A stretch of 7,963 bases of DNA from JBCDCU01 sp039180865 (GCA_039180865.1 JBCDCZ010000214.1:1-7963), one strand, 5' to 3'; counted from the stretch's first letter, positions 1 through 6,208 are shown. Numbers and translations are program-made. The notes: generated by a model not told the origin, from the sequence alone.

Positions 1-1
1 G

Positions 2-469
2 GTCTCGGATCCGGCACTCGAAGCAAGGCTTGCGGGTTGCAATGTAAATCCATCCACAGGATTGGCAACGAATTATCTCAATCACTTCATTGAGACGCTA
101 CTGCTTTTCGAGATCCTTCCCGAGATGCCCGATTGCATCGAAGACATTAATGAGTGGCGCCCGATGAACTACCTTGAGCATGTGAGAACAAGCGATCTGA
201 AGAATTCGGATTTGATCGAGCGGGCCTATCATGCTGCCGCTCCTGAAACCCGTACCGAGCTGAACGCCGTGTCAGGGGCAGCCAACCAATTTATTGTCGA
301 TTGCCGCGACAAGGCACTGCGGGCACTCGAGACCGACGACCAAGAACGGCTCAAAGCGATAGCCCTTCTGGTAAAGGCCGCCAGCCACGACTTCATCGCC
401 GATCTCAATCGGATTGTTCAAACCGGAACGCGCGAGCCGGAAATGCTTGATCAGCTCGCTTCGTCATGA
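2..469 (+). CDS. Conserved hypothetical protein, 5' end cut by window edge
   Basis: I do not recognise a characterised function. The reading frame is open from base 2 to the TGA at 467-469. A TTG at 62 could serve as a start, but the upstream residues (VSDPALEARLAGCNVNPSTG) read like genuine protein and run straight into the rest. I therefore take the true start to lie just outside the window. At least 155 residues are visible, with no signal peptide and no membrane segment, so a soluble cytoplasmic protein is expected. It is mostly helical in appearance, acidic, and has two cysteines (in AGCN and VDCRD). The stop overlaps the start of the Nudix gene in an ATGA, so the two are probably co-transcribed and translationally coupled. 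It resembles rhizobial conserved hypotheticals from memory only; no domain name can be assigned. Confidence 0.75.
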   Translation, partial: VSDPALEARLAGCNVNPSTGLATNYLNHFIETLLLFEILPEMPDCIEDINEWRPMNYLEHVRTSDLKNSDLIERAYHAAAPETRTELNAVSGAANQFIVDCRDKALRALETDDQERLKAIALLVKAASHDFIADLNRIVQTGTREPEMLDQLASS

Positions 470-927
470 CGGGGGACGATCGGACAAACGATCCCCCCAA
501 CCGAAACGTTCAAGAGTTCCCCACCCGCCCGCACCTTGGCGTGAGCACTCTCGTTGAAGCGCAAGGCCTTGTCCTTCTCGCCAAGCGTGGCAAGTCTCCC
601 GCCCGAGGTCTCTGGAGTCTGCCGGGCGGATCCGTCGAATTCGGAGAACGTCTTGCAGATGCTGCAGTAAGAGAAGTTCGCGAAGAAACCGCAATCAAAA
701 TCCCGGAACCCCGGTTTTGCGAGACCGTGGAAGTTATCGCTGACACATATCATTTCGTCATCGCGGTCTTCCATGCGCGTTTGGAAACAAAAGCAAAGGT
801 TCGAGCGGGTGACGATGCAGACGAAGCGGGCTGGTTTTCCCTTTCAGAAATCGAGGCGCTTGACCACAAGAGCGAGATAACGCCTGGAACCGCGCAACGG
901 ATCGCAAGGCTGATCAAGCAACCGTAG
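466..927 (+). CDS. Nudix hydrolase (ADP-ribose pyrophosphatase-like)
   Basis: This is a 153-residue Nudix-fold hydrolase, expected to cleave a nucleoside diphosphate linked to another group, with Mg2+ or Mn2+ bound by the Nudix box. The box lies at residues 55-77: G55, then E61, then R69-E70 and E73-E74, in the spacing Gx5Ex7REUxEExxU. It follows the usual strand and loop ending in GLWSLPGG. The one deviation is Ala76 where the consensus has Gly. The N-terminal part (HLGVSTLVEAQGLVLLAKRG) is the typical first beta hairpin. The ATG at 466 overlaps the previous stop by four bases, which supports this start. A GTG at 541 would cut off most of the N-terminal strand and is less likely. The protein is cytoplasmic. 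The substrate cannot be read from the sequence: ADP-ribose, (d)NTPs or others remain possible. Confidence 0.93.
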   Translation: MTGDDRTNDPPNRNVQEFPTRPHLGVSTLVEAQGLVLLAKRGKSPARGLWSLPGGSVEFGERLADAAVREVREETAIKIPEPRFCETVEVIADTYHFVIAVFHARLETKAKVRAGDDADEAGWFSLSEIEALDHKSEITPGTAQRIARLIKQP

Positions 928-1013
928 AGACAACAGGCTCTTTCGGATCGACGATTGTTTTGATTTGCAATCCATTGCGTTATCGACCCGGCGGGCTTAC
1001 GTCTAACGTCGCT

Positions 1014-1409
1014 ATGCTGAAACGTTCGCGCACCCTTCTTTTTCTAGTGGCCGCCACCGCCTTTGTTGCGGTGCAGGCAGGTGACGTGCGCGCTCAACAG
1101 CAAAACACATCTCCCTATGAGGCCGACCTTCTCAGGCTTTCCGAAATCATTGGATCAGTCCATTTCCTCTCCCTCATTTGCGCGCCGGAAGATGGCCTGA
1201 TCTGGCATGAAAAAATGCAAGAGATGATCGAAGCTGAAGGGACGACCGAGTTGCGCCGCGCCAAGTTGGTTGAACGGTTCAATTCGGGCTTCAGCGGATT
1301 TCAGGCCACCTACCAGAAATGTACGCCATCGGCAGAAACAGTGCGCGCTCGTTTCCTGGAGGAAGCGGAAGACATCGTCTTACGGCTGACCCGCGATTTC
1401 GGCAGTTAA
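1014..1409 (+). CDS. Secreted DUF2385 / TIGR02301 family protein
   Basis: This is a 131-residue protein of a small alphaproteobacterial family without known function (DUF2385/TIGR02301, recognised from memory). The frame is open from a TTG at 960, but the ATG at 1014 gives MLKRSRTLLFLV, a classic signal peptide: two basic clusters, a hydrophobic core at residues 7-22 and a likely cleavage after V-R-A at residue 27. The mature protein would be about 104 residues, helical and periplasmic. It has only two cysteines, Cys56 (LSLIC) and Cys103 (YQKC), which could form a disulfide in the periplasm. No clear Shine-Dalgarno sequence precedes the ATG. It follows the Nudix gene on the same strand after 86 bases and may be transcribed with it. 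The family call is firm; the role is unknown. Confidence 0.85.
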   Translation: MLKRSRTLLFLVAATAFVAVQAGDVRAQQQNTSPYEADLLRLSEIIGSVHFLSLICAPEDGLIWHEKMQEMIEAEGTTELRRAKLVERFNSGFSGFQATYQKCTPSAETVRARFLEEAEDIVLRLTRDFGS

Positions 1410-1497
1410 CCATGTTTCCGGAATTCACGGGATGGGATTAACCTTTTGTTGAGGTTTGTCTCACGATTGCCTCACGCGGATGTTAATGTCTCTTAAC
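1406..1497 (+). promoter_or_regulatory. Possible CtrA-like TTAA motif cluster and direct repeat before the 91-residue gene
   Basis: Three TTAA-based elements lie between the DUF2385 stop and the next gene: TTAACCAT (1406-1413), TTAA-N7-TTGA (1438-1452), and TTAA-N6-TTAAC (1483-1497). The CtrA consensus of alphaproteobacteria is TTAA-N7-TTAAC, so the second has one mismatch and the third is one base short. Between them, CTCACG occurs twice (1460-1465 and 1471-1476), 11 bases apart, or one helical turn, as is usual for tandem response-regulator sites. No clear -35/-10 pair was found. Binding by CtrA is only a possibility; TTAA words also occur by chance. Confidence 0.3.
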
Positions 1498-1566
1498 AGT
1501 TGAAATATGGCGCCAGAAGCCGGATGGGGATGCGGCCTGGAGGCCACAATAAGAGTGGGATAGGGG

Positions 1567-1842
1567 ATGATGGAAACGCAAACGCGCAAGGCCGAGATCG
1601 ATCTTGATGACGACCAGGTCATTGCCGAGAAAAAGCGCGCTGCGCTCGATCTGATTATCGACACCTGGTATGCGGGTCTTGATCAGGGAATTGACAGCGA
1701 AATTCTCGCTCACGCCGCACTCTTTGCGGCTCTCTCCGACCTTGTCGAAATTTACGGTGAGGACGCAGTTGCCAATCTTGCCGCGCGTCTGCCTCAACGC
1801 ATTCATGATGGCGAGTTCACGGTTTACCGCAATATCCAGTAA
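1567..1842 (+). CDS. Small acidic conserved protein, unknown function
   Basis: This is a 91-residue protein with no recognised domain. The start is ATGATG; the first ATG (1567) is used here, and the second (1570) would remove one residue. A purine-rich run (GGGATAGGGG) just upstream can act as ribosome binding site. The N-terminus is charged (AEIDLDDDQVIAEKKRAA). Residues 24-72 look like two or three amphipathic helices (LDLIIDTWYAGL, ILAHAALFAALSDLVEIYG), and a conserved-looking tail ends in LPQRIHDGEFTVYRNIQ. There is no signal peptide, membrane segment or cysteine, so it is probably a cytoplasmic helical protein that acts by binding a partner. Codon use and composition match the neighbours. 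That it is a real gene is supported by the start context, the protein-like composition and its place on the same strand in a 157-base gap rich in possible control motifs. Confidence 0.72.
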   Translation: MMETQTRKAEIDLDDDQVIAEKKRAALDLIIDTWYAGLDQGIDSEILAHAALFAALSDLVEIYGEDAVANLAARLPQRIHDGEFTVYRNIQ

Positions 1843-1873
1843 CGCTCGCCAAACCCACTTCAGCAAATCGTGG

Positions 1874-1902
1874 TTTGCTCAATCGCATGACGTCATTATA
1901 GT
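1874..1902 (+). promoter_or_regulatory. Possible promoter with palindromic operator before the secreted acidic protein
   Basis: TATAGT (1897-1902) is a fair -10 box, with TTTGCT (1874-1879) 17 bases upstream as a poor -35. A perfect 10-base palindrome, ATGACGTCAT (1887-1896), lies directly against the -10, where a bound protein would block polymerase. Transcription from here would give a leader of about 45 bases before the ATG at 1954. A small hairpin (AGCAAA 1862-1867 with TTTGCT 1874-1879) just upstream lacks a U-run, so termination of the preceding gene there is doubtful. Confidence 0.35.
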
Positions 1903-1953
1903 CGCAGCACATTGGGATATGCGACACGGCACATGCGGGGTATTTTTCAAAAG

Positions 1954-2730
1954 ATGCGTCTGACGGATCGACGGGCAGACTGCGCTCACACTTTGCGGTT
2001 TTGTGCATGCGCGGTATGTCTCGCCGCGCTGATGCTTGCTTATCCCTTTCCCGCAAAGGCGGCGAAAGAAGTCCCGACAATTCGCATCGAGATACCACAG
2101 GACGACAGCCCGAACGTCGATCCTTCTGAGCCCGCCGTTCCTGGTGTTCCGGGTGGGATTATCGAAGACGACGGCCTTTTCGATGAACCCTTGGAGTTTG
2201 ACGAGGAGGAACCGCAAGAACTTGAACCGGCTTTTGACGATGAAAGCGGCAAAGAAAAACCGCGCAAAGTCGAAGTCTTCTACGGTGAAGACAAACTGCC
2301 GGAACCGGTGAAAGCGCTACGCAGGAAGCTTATCGAAGCTGCCCATACCGGCGATATTGAGGCCCTTAGACCCATCATAGAAAGTTTCAGTCAGCAGACG
2401 ATTGTCTCTTTCGGTGACGAGGTCGATCCGATCGAGTATCTCAAGAGCAGTTCAGGTGACGGCGACGGCGTCGAAATCCTCGCTATCCTTCTCGATATTC
2501 TCGAAAGTGGATATGTCCACCGCGAAGAGGGAGAGGACGGGGAAATCTTCATCTGGCCCTATTTTGTTGACACGCCGCTTGCAAATCTTACGTCAGCCCA
2601 AATGGTCGAGCTTTTCCGTATCGTTACGGCAGGCGATTTCTCTGACATGCAAGCCTATGGTGCCTACATCTTCTATCGGGCGGGAATCACACCGGACGGT
2701 GAATTGAAGTTTTTCATTGCCGGTGACTAG
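1954..2730 (+). CDS. Secreted acidic protein, conserved C-terminal domain of unknown function
   Basis: With the ATG at 1954 the product has 258 residues. Residues 1-36 look like a signal peptide: basic start (MRLTDRR), hydrophobic core (about 14-32, containing three cysteines) and an A-K-A cleavage site before AKEVPTI. Residues 38-115 are a proline-rich, very acidic linker (runs such as EFDEEEPQELEPAFDDE). Residues 116-258 are a compact domain with two recognisable stretches: KLIEAAHTGDIEALRPII, which looks like one ankyrin-type helix pair, and the end AYGAYIFYRAGITPDGELKFFIAGD. The frame is open further upstream (ATG at 1933, TTG at 1912), which would only lengthen the signal peptide; none of the starts has a clear ribosome site. 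A periplasmic location is likely, as no lipobox or C-terminal anchor is visible. It resembles a rhizobial conserved hypothetical from memory; no function is known to me. Confidence 0.8.
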   Translation: MRLTDRRADCAHTLRFCACAVCLAALMLAYPFPAKAAKEVPTIRIEIPQDDSPNVDPSEPAVPGVPGGIIEDDGLFDEPLEFDEEEPQELEPAFDDESGKEKPRKVEVFYGEDKLPEPVKALRRKLIEAAHTGDIEALRPIIESFSQQTIVSFGDEVDPIEYLKSSSGDGDGVEILAILLDILESGYVHREEGEDGEIFIWPYFVDTPLANLTSAQMVELFRIVTAGDFSDMQAYGAYIFYRAGITPDGELKFFIAGD

Positions 2731-2784
2731 CAGGTAGAACGACGCTAACGCACCCGCTTTTGGTGAATAGACATTGCAGGATAC

Positions 2785-2789
2785 GGAGG
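2785..2789 (+). promoter_or_regulatory. Ribosome binding site deciding the ygfZ start
   Basis: GGAGG lies five bases before the ATG at 2795. It picks this ATG over the in-frame TTG at 2774, which would add seven residues and would itself lie upstream of the ribosome site. Confidence 0.75.
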
Positions 2790-2794
2790 GCGAT

Positions 2795-3613
2795 ATGCCT
2801 CAGACAACCTACCTTGAGGATCGGGCAGTTATTCCGGTGAGCGGTCCGGATGCCTTTTCGCTTATGCAAGGCCTTGTCACCGTCGATATGGACCGCCTTG
2901 ATGATCAACCCTGTGTCTTCGGTGGGCTGCTCTCCCCACAAGGGAAGATCCAGTTCGACTTCTTTATTCACAAAGAAAAGGAAGGAAAAGAAGAGCTTCT
3001 GATCGATATCGATGGAACGCTTGCTGCGGGTTTCCTGAAACGCATGATGCTCTACCGTTTGCGTTCCAAGGTTGATATAGGGCCGATCAGTGAAAGCCAT
3101 TTCGTCGAAGTGTCCTGGGGGGCCGACGTCTCCGGTGCCTCACCCGATCCAAGGCTTGAAGCCATGGGTCAGCGTCAAATCGTCCAAGAAAAATTGGAGG
3201 CCAACGCGACACCGGATGATTATCACGCGCATCGGACAGCACTTGGAATCCCCGAGGCTGGAAAAGACTTCGCCCTCAACGACATCTTTCCTCATGATGC
3301 GATGATGGACAGTCTTCATGGTGTCGATTTCGCAAAAGGTTGCTATGTCGGCCAGGAGGTCGTCTCACGCATGAAGCACCGCGGAACGGCAAGAAAACGC
3401 TTCTTCATTGCTTCAGGTGCCGAACAGTTTCCCGAAGCCGGCGAGGCCCTCACCCGCGACGGAAAGAGTATCGGTACACTAGGAGCGCATTTCGGAGGAC
3501 GTGCCCTTGCACTTGTACGAACTGATCGGCTCGGCGATGAGCTCACTGTGGACGGATCGACCGGCACAATGACGCTCGAGCCCGTCACCTATACGCGGTC
3601 CGAGCCCGCGTAA
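2795..3613 (+). CDS. ygfZ: Folate-binding protein YgfZ / GcvT-like
   Basis: This is a 272-residue member of the YgfZ (COG0354) branch of the GcvT fold. In E. coli and in the mitochondrial Iba57 relatives the family binds tetrahydrofolate and helps maturation or repair of certain iron-sulfur enzymes, including tRNA methylthiolation. The signature is plain at residues 181-188, KGCYVGQE, with the essential Cys183, followed by VVSRMKHRG at 189-197. The N-terminal half shows the expected pattern (ISGPDA-type opening at 15-20, LLSPQGKIQFDFFI at 45-58, MLYRLRSKVDI at 85-95). The length is slightly shorter than E. coli YgfZ (about 326) but normal for alphaproteobacteria. The protein is cytoplasmic. 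It heads a three-gene string with the HD nucleotidase starting nine bases after its stop. The family is sure; which iron-sulfur clients it serves here cannot be told. Confidence 0.93.
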   Translation: MPQTTYLEDRAVIPVSGPDAFSLMQGLVTVDMDRLDDQPCVFGGLLSPQGKIQFDFFIHKEKEGKEELLIDIDGTLAAGFLKRMMLYRLRSKVDIGPISESHFVEVSWGADVSGASPDPRLEAMGQRQIVQEKLEANATPDDYHAHRTALGIPEAGKDFALNDIFPHDAMMDSLHGVDFAKGCYVGQEVVSRMKHRGTARKRFFIASGAEQFPEAGEALTRDGKSIGTLGAHFGGRALALVRTDRLGDELTVDGSTGTMTLEPVTYTRSEPA

Positions 3614-3622
3614 CGCCTGATA

Positions 3623-4231
3623 ATGGCCAAAGGGACGTCCAAGGAACCGCGCGCCTGGCAGCGCATGTTATCGGGTCGGCGGCTCAACCTGCTCGATCCG
3701 TCGCCACTCGATATCGAAATCAGCGACATTGCGCATGGCCTCGCGCGGGTCGCAAGGTGGAACGGCCAAACGCACGGTAGCCACGCGTTTTCCGTTGCGC
3801 AGCATTCCATCCTGGTCCTCGACATCAGCGAAACACTGGATCCCGGCCTTTCCCGGGAACTGCGGCTAGCCGCCCTCCTCCACGACGCACCGGAATATGT
3901 CATTGGCGACATGATCTCGCCGTTCAAGGCGGTTATGGGTGGAAACTACAAGCTTGTCGAAAAACGGCTAATGGATGCCATTCACATCTGCTTTTCTTTG
4001 CCTGCGGATCTGCCGAAGAAACATGAAAAGCTGATCAAGAAGGCTGACCGGATCGCCGCCTATCTCGAAGCAACGGAACTCGCGGGGTTTTCGCCGCGGG
4101 AAGCTGAACAGATCTTCGGTAAACCGGACCTTCATCCTTTGAGCGATTTCGTAGTTGAGCCGCTTGCGACTGACCATGCGCAGGAAGCATTCTTGATACG
4201 CTATCAACAGTTGATGCTGTCTGGAGATTAA
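3623..4231 (+). CDS. HD-domain phosphohydrolase, YfbR-like 5'-nucleotidase
   Basis: This is a 202-residue HD-superfamily metal-dependent phosphohydrolase. It aligns by eye with the YfbR 5'-deoxynucleotidase pattern: Arg45-Trp46 (ARW), His61 (AQHSILV), the His87-Asp88 pair with Glu91 (LLHDAPE), and Asp142 (KKADRIAAYLEATEL). These match the metal ligands and substrate-gate residues of YfbR, which removes phosphate from deoxynucleoside 5'-monophosphates. The stretch VIGDMISPFKAVMG after the HD pair also fits that group. The N-terminus (WQRMLSGRRLNLLDPSPLDIEISDIAHGLARVARW) is typical of the alphaproteobacterial version. The protein is cytoplasmic. The start at ATG 3623 lies nine bases after ygfZ, and no strong ribosome site is seen, so it may depend on read-through ribosomes. 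A nucleotide-pool or salvage role is inferred; the real substrate could be a different small phosphate ester. Confidence 0.9.
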   Translation: MAKGTSKEPRAWQRMLSGRRLNLLDPSPLDIEISDIAHGLARVARWNGQTHGSHAFSVAQHSILVLDISETLDPGLSRELRLAALLHDAPEYVIGDMISPFKAVMGGNYKLVEKRLMDAIHICFSLPADLPKKHEKLIKKADRIAAYLEATELAGFSPREAEQIFGKPDLHPLSDFVVEPLATDHAQEAFLIRYQQLMLSGD

Positions 4232-4233
4232 TC

Positions 4234-4749
4234 GTGCCGGAGATTCATGTCTGCCCTTTGTCGAAGCTTACCGAAACCATCGAACGCAGCTCAGCACGCC
4301 ACGTCATCACACTCATCAATCGCGGTACCGAAGTGCCCTATCCGCTCTCGATACCCGTGGAACAGCGGCTCTTCCTGGGCTTCAATGATATCGTAACGCC
4401 TGCTCCCGGCCTCATCCCACCGGAGGAAGTCCATGCGCGCGAAGTGATCGACTACGTCCAATCATGGGATCAGAAGGATGCAATGGTGATCCATTGCTGG
4501 ATGGGTATTTCGCGTTCAACGGCAGGTGCGTTCATCGCGCTTTGCGCACTCAATCCTGATCACGAGGAAGATGTGATCGCCAAACGACTTCGGGCAGCGT
4601 CGCCGGTCGCAACCCCGAATATTAGACTGGTTCAGTTCGCAGACCGTTTGCTTGAGCGCGAAGGCCGCATGGTGCGCGCAATCGAAGACATCGGACGCGG
4701 GGCGGAAACCTTTGAAGGCATTCCGTTCAATTTGCCGGCCGTCCTCTGA
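4234..4749 (+). CDS. Tyrosine-phosphatase-like cysteine phosphatase
   Basis: This is a 171-residue protein with a complete cysteine-phosphatase loop, HCWMGISRS, at residues 87-95: nucleophile Cys88, phosphate-binding Arg94 and Ser95, in the pattern HCxxGxxRS. Asp52 in the LGFNDI segment is a candidate general acid, in the place where dual-specificity phosphatases carry one. The region around residues 110-140 (helix, then PVATPNIRLVQFADRLL) fits the helical part of the fold. There is no signal peptide, so it is cytoplasmic. The start is GTG at 4234, only two bases after the HD gene stop, with TGGAG at 4222-4226 as ribosome site. It is the third gene of the ygfZ operon. Family members act on phosphotyrosine or on non-protein phosphates, and the substrate is not predictable here. 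The family call is firm; a signalling role versus a metabolite clean-up role is open. Confidence 0.88.
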   Translation: MPEIHVCPLSKLTETIERSSARHVITLINRGTEVPYPLSIPVEQRLFLGFNDIVTPAPGLIPPEEVHAREVIDYVQSWDQKDAMVIHCWMGISRSTAGAFIALCALNPDHEEDVIAKRLRAASPVATPNIRLVQFADRLLEREGRMVRAIEDIGRGAETFEGIPFNLPAVL

Positions 4750-4750
4750 G

Positions 4751-4801
4751 CTAGAGCGCATCCTTACAATATTGGATCAATTTTGTAAGGATGCGCTCTA
4801 G
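4751..4801. terminator. Near-perfect 51-base palindrome between convergent genes
   Basis: The left arm (4751-4769, CTAGAGCGCATCCTTACAA) and right arm (4783-4801) are exact inverse complements over 19 bases. Inside them, after one T-T mismatch (4770/4782), ATTG (4771-4774) pairs with CAAT (4778-4781) around a three-base loop GAT. The transcript of either strand can fold into the same long hairpin. It sits one base after the phosphatase stop and contains the reverse stop codon of the MFS gene (4798-4800). No run of U follows the stem on either side, so it is not a textbook intrinsic terminator, but a bidirectional end for both convergent transcripts is the natural reading. The CTAGAGCG ends recall short palindromic intergenic repeats found in rhizobial genomes, so it may also be one copy of a dispersed family. 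That link is from memory. Confidence 0.75.
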
Positions 4802-6015
4802 GCGGTCGCAGGTGCCCGGGCCACGCGTTCTTCCCTGATCGGCCAATGGAGCGCTGCTGCAATCACACCGAGCGCAATCCCGATATACCAGATGCCGTTA
4901 TAGCTGCCGGTCTCGTCAAAGATCCGCCCACCGAGCCAGATGCCGGTGAAGGACCCCACCTGATGGGAGAAGAAGACAAAGCCGAATAGCATGGCCATAT
5001 AGCGGGTGCCGAACATTGTCGCGACAAGCCCCTGTGTCGGCGGGATTGTCGACAACCATAAGAGTCCCATTGCCGCAGAAAACGCGACGATTGTGGCACC
5101 GGAAACCGGCATGACCAGAAAGACGGAAATCACAATCGCCCGAGCGATATAGATCCAGGACAGGACATAACGCATCGGCACGCGCGACGAGAGGTAGCCG
5201 GCGCAAAGCGCGCCGATAATATTGAAGAACCCGATCATCGCGATCGAATAGCCGCCCCATGCGGGGTCAAGGCCAATATCCTCGATATAAGGCGGCATAT
5301 GGACCGTAATGAAGGCGACGTGGAAACCGCAGACAAAGAAGCCGACCGTCAAGAGCCAGAAGGATGGATGGTTGAATGCTTCGGCGAGCGCCTGCCTTGC
5401 ATTCTGATCCGCTTCGCCTGCCGCTGGCGCGTTCTTGGGCTTTCCGCGCAACGGAATGGCGAGAAGCGGCACGAACATCAGGAGTGCCGCCATGAAAATC
5501 AGCGTGAATTCAAAGACATAAGCTGCAACAAATCCTTGCCCGAGCGGCGCAAAAACAAACTGACCCGCAGAACCCGCTGCCGTGCCGAGGCCGAACACCA
5601 GGCCGCGTTTGTTTTCCGGAACGATGCGCGCAAACGCGGCAAGAACGAGGAAGAAGGCCGAGCCCGCAATCCCAAGGCCAATCAGAACGCCGGCCGTTAG
5701 TTGCAGGCCAACCGGATCGGTTGTTATCGCCATCAGGAGAAGGCCACCCGCATAGGCAAGGGTGCCGAGGGTCAGCATCTTCCAGGTACCGTATTTATCG
5801 GCAAGCATGCCGACAATCGGTTGACCGATCCCCCAGACAAGATTTTGAATGGCGATGGCAAGCGCAAAAATCTCGCGGCTCCACCCGTGCTCATCCGTCA
5901 TCGGGGTCACGAAAAAACCCATCGTTGAACGCGGCCCGAAGGTCAGGATCGCAATCAAGCAACCACAAGCTACGACAAACGGCACTCCAACGGTCAGCTT
6001 TTCTTCGCTTTTCAT
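4798..6015 (-). CDS. MFS transporter, monocarboxylate-porter-like
   Basis: This is a 405-residue major facilitator protein, about 12 membrane helices in two halves joined by a charged loop at residues 190-212 (GKPKNAPAAGEADQNAR). MFS motif A is present at 69-79 (GMLADKYGTWK) between helices 2 and 3. The stretch after helix 1, with Arg29 (FGPRSTMGFF) and GWSRE at residues 44-48, is the mark of the monocarboxylate/oxalate-formate porter branch (TC 2.A.1.11/2.A.1.13). The second half (FWLLTVGFFVCGFHVAFITVH at about 219-239) also fits that branch. Location is the inner membrane. The likely substrate is a small organic acid, but no residue identifies it. The ATG at 6013-6015 has only a weak ribosome site. 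It is transcribed alone on the minus strand, divergent from the DUF4149 gene and convergent with the phosphatase gene, whose end it shares through the palindrome. Confidence 0.92.
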   Translation of the reverse strand: MKSEEKLTVGVPFVVACGCLIAILTFGPRSTMGFFVTPMTDEHGWSREIFALAIAIQNLVWGIGQPIVGMLADKYGTWKMLTLGTLAYAGGLLLMAITTDPVGLQLTAGVLIGLGIAGSAFFLVLAAFARIVPENKRGLVFGLGTAAGSAGQFVFAPLGQGFVAAYVFEFTLIFMAALLMFVPLLAIPLRGKPKNAPAAGEADQNARQALAEAFNHPSFWLLTVGFFVCGFHVAFITVHMPPYIEDIGLDPAWGGYSIAMIGFFNIIGALCAGYLSSRVPMRYVLSWIYIARAIVISVFLVMPVSGATIVAFSAAMGLLWLSTIPPTQGLVATMFGTRYMAMLFGFVFFSHQVGSFTGIWLGGRIFDETGSYNGIWYIGIALGVIAAALHWPIREERVARAPATA

Positions 6016-6070
6016 GGTCGGGCTACATCCCTGGTGAGATCAAATGAGCCCATCCAATCTCGCAATTCCT

Positions 6071-6103
6071 ACCGATCGATACAAATTCTTTTCGTTGATC
6101 GGT
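6071..6103. promoter_or_regulatory. Inverted repeat in the divergent MFS / DUF4149 region
   Basis: ACCGATC (6071-6077) and GATCGGT (6097-6103) are exact inverse complements 19 bases apart, with a partial extension inward. They lie in the 193-base divergent region 56 bases upstream of the MFS start. A dimeric regulator, for example of the GntR or LysR type, could bind here. No clear sigma-70 promoter can be pinned next to it, although TTGATG (6117-6122) followed by TTTAAAT about 15 bases on could serve the plus-strand gene. The rest of 6016-6208 shows no RNA gene or repeat. Confidence 0.3.
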
Positions 6104-6208
6104 TACGTAATTTTTGTTGATGCGACAAGCCGCCACTTTAAATGCGTGACGAGGGCCATAACTGGCGGAAGGTTCGTGTTTCTCTCACTTCGGCAGGTCA
6201 AAAAACAA

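Noticed and set aside
967..978. GCAAT-CC-ATTGC inverted repeat before the DUF2385 gene
   Set aside because: The arms have only five bases and the centre is too small for a hairpin; it could be an operator but chance is as likely.
960..1013. TTG start for the DUF2385 protein
   Set aside because: It would place 18 hydrophilic residues before a normal signal peptide; the ATG at 1014 gives a standard secreted protein.
1862..1879. AGCAAA/TTTGCT hairpin as terminator of the 91-residue gene
   Set aside because: The stem is six pairs and no U-run follows; weak at best, so it is only mentioned with the promoter candidate.
5299..5928. Plus-strand open frames opposite the MFS gene
   Set aside because: They are rich in charged residues with no domain pattern and lie fully over a clear transporter gene; they are shadow frames.
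6044..6208. Extra 55 residues in frame before the DUF4149 gene
   Set aside because: The extension has no family resemblance, crosses the inverted repeat of the divergent region, and the ATG at 6209 gives the family's usual start.
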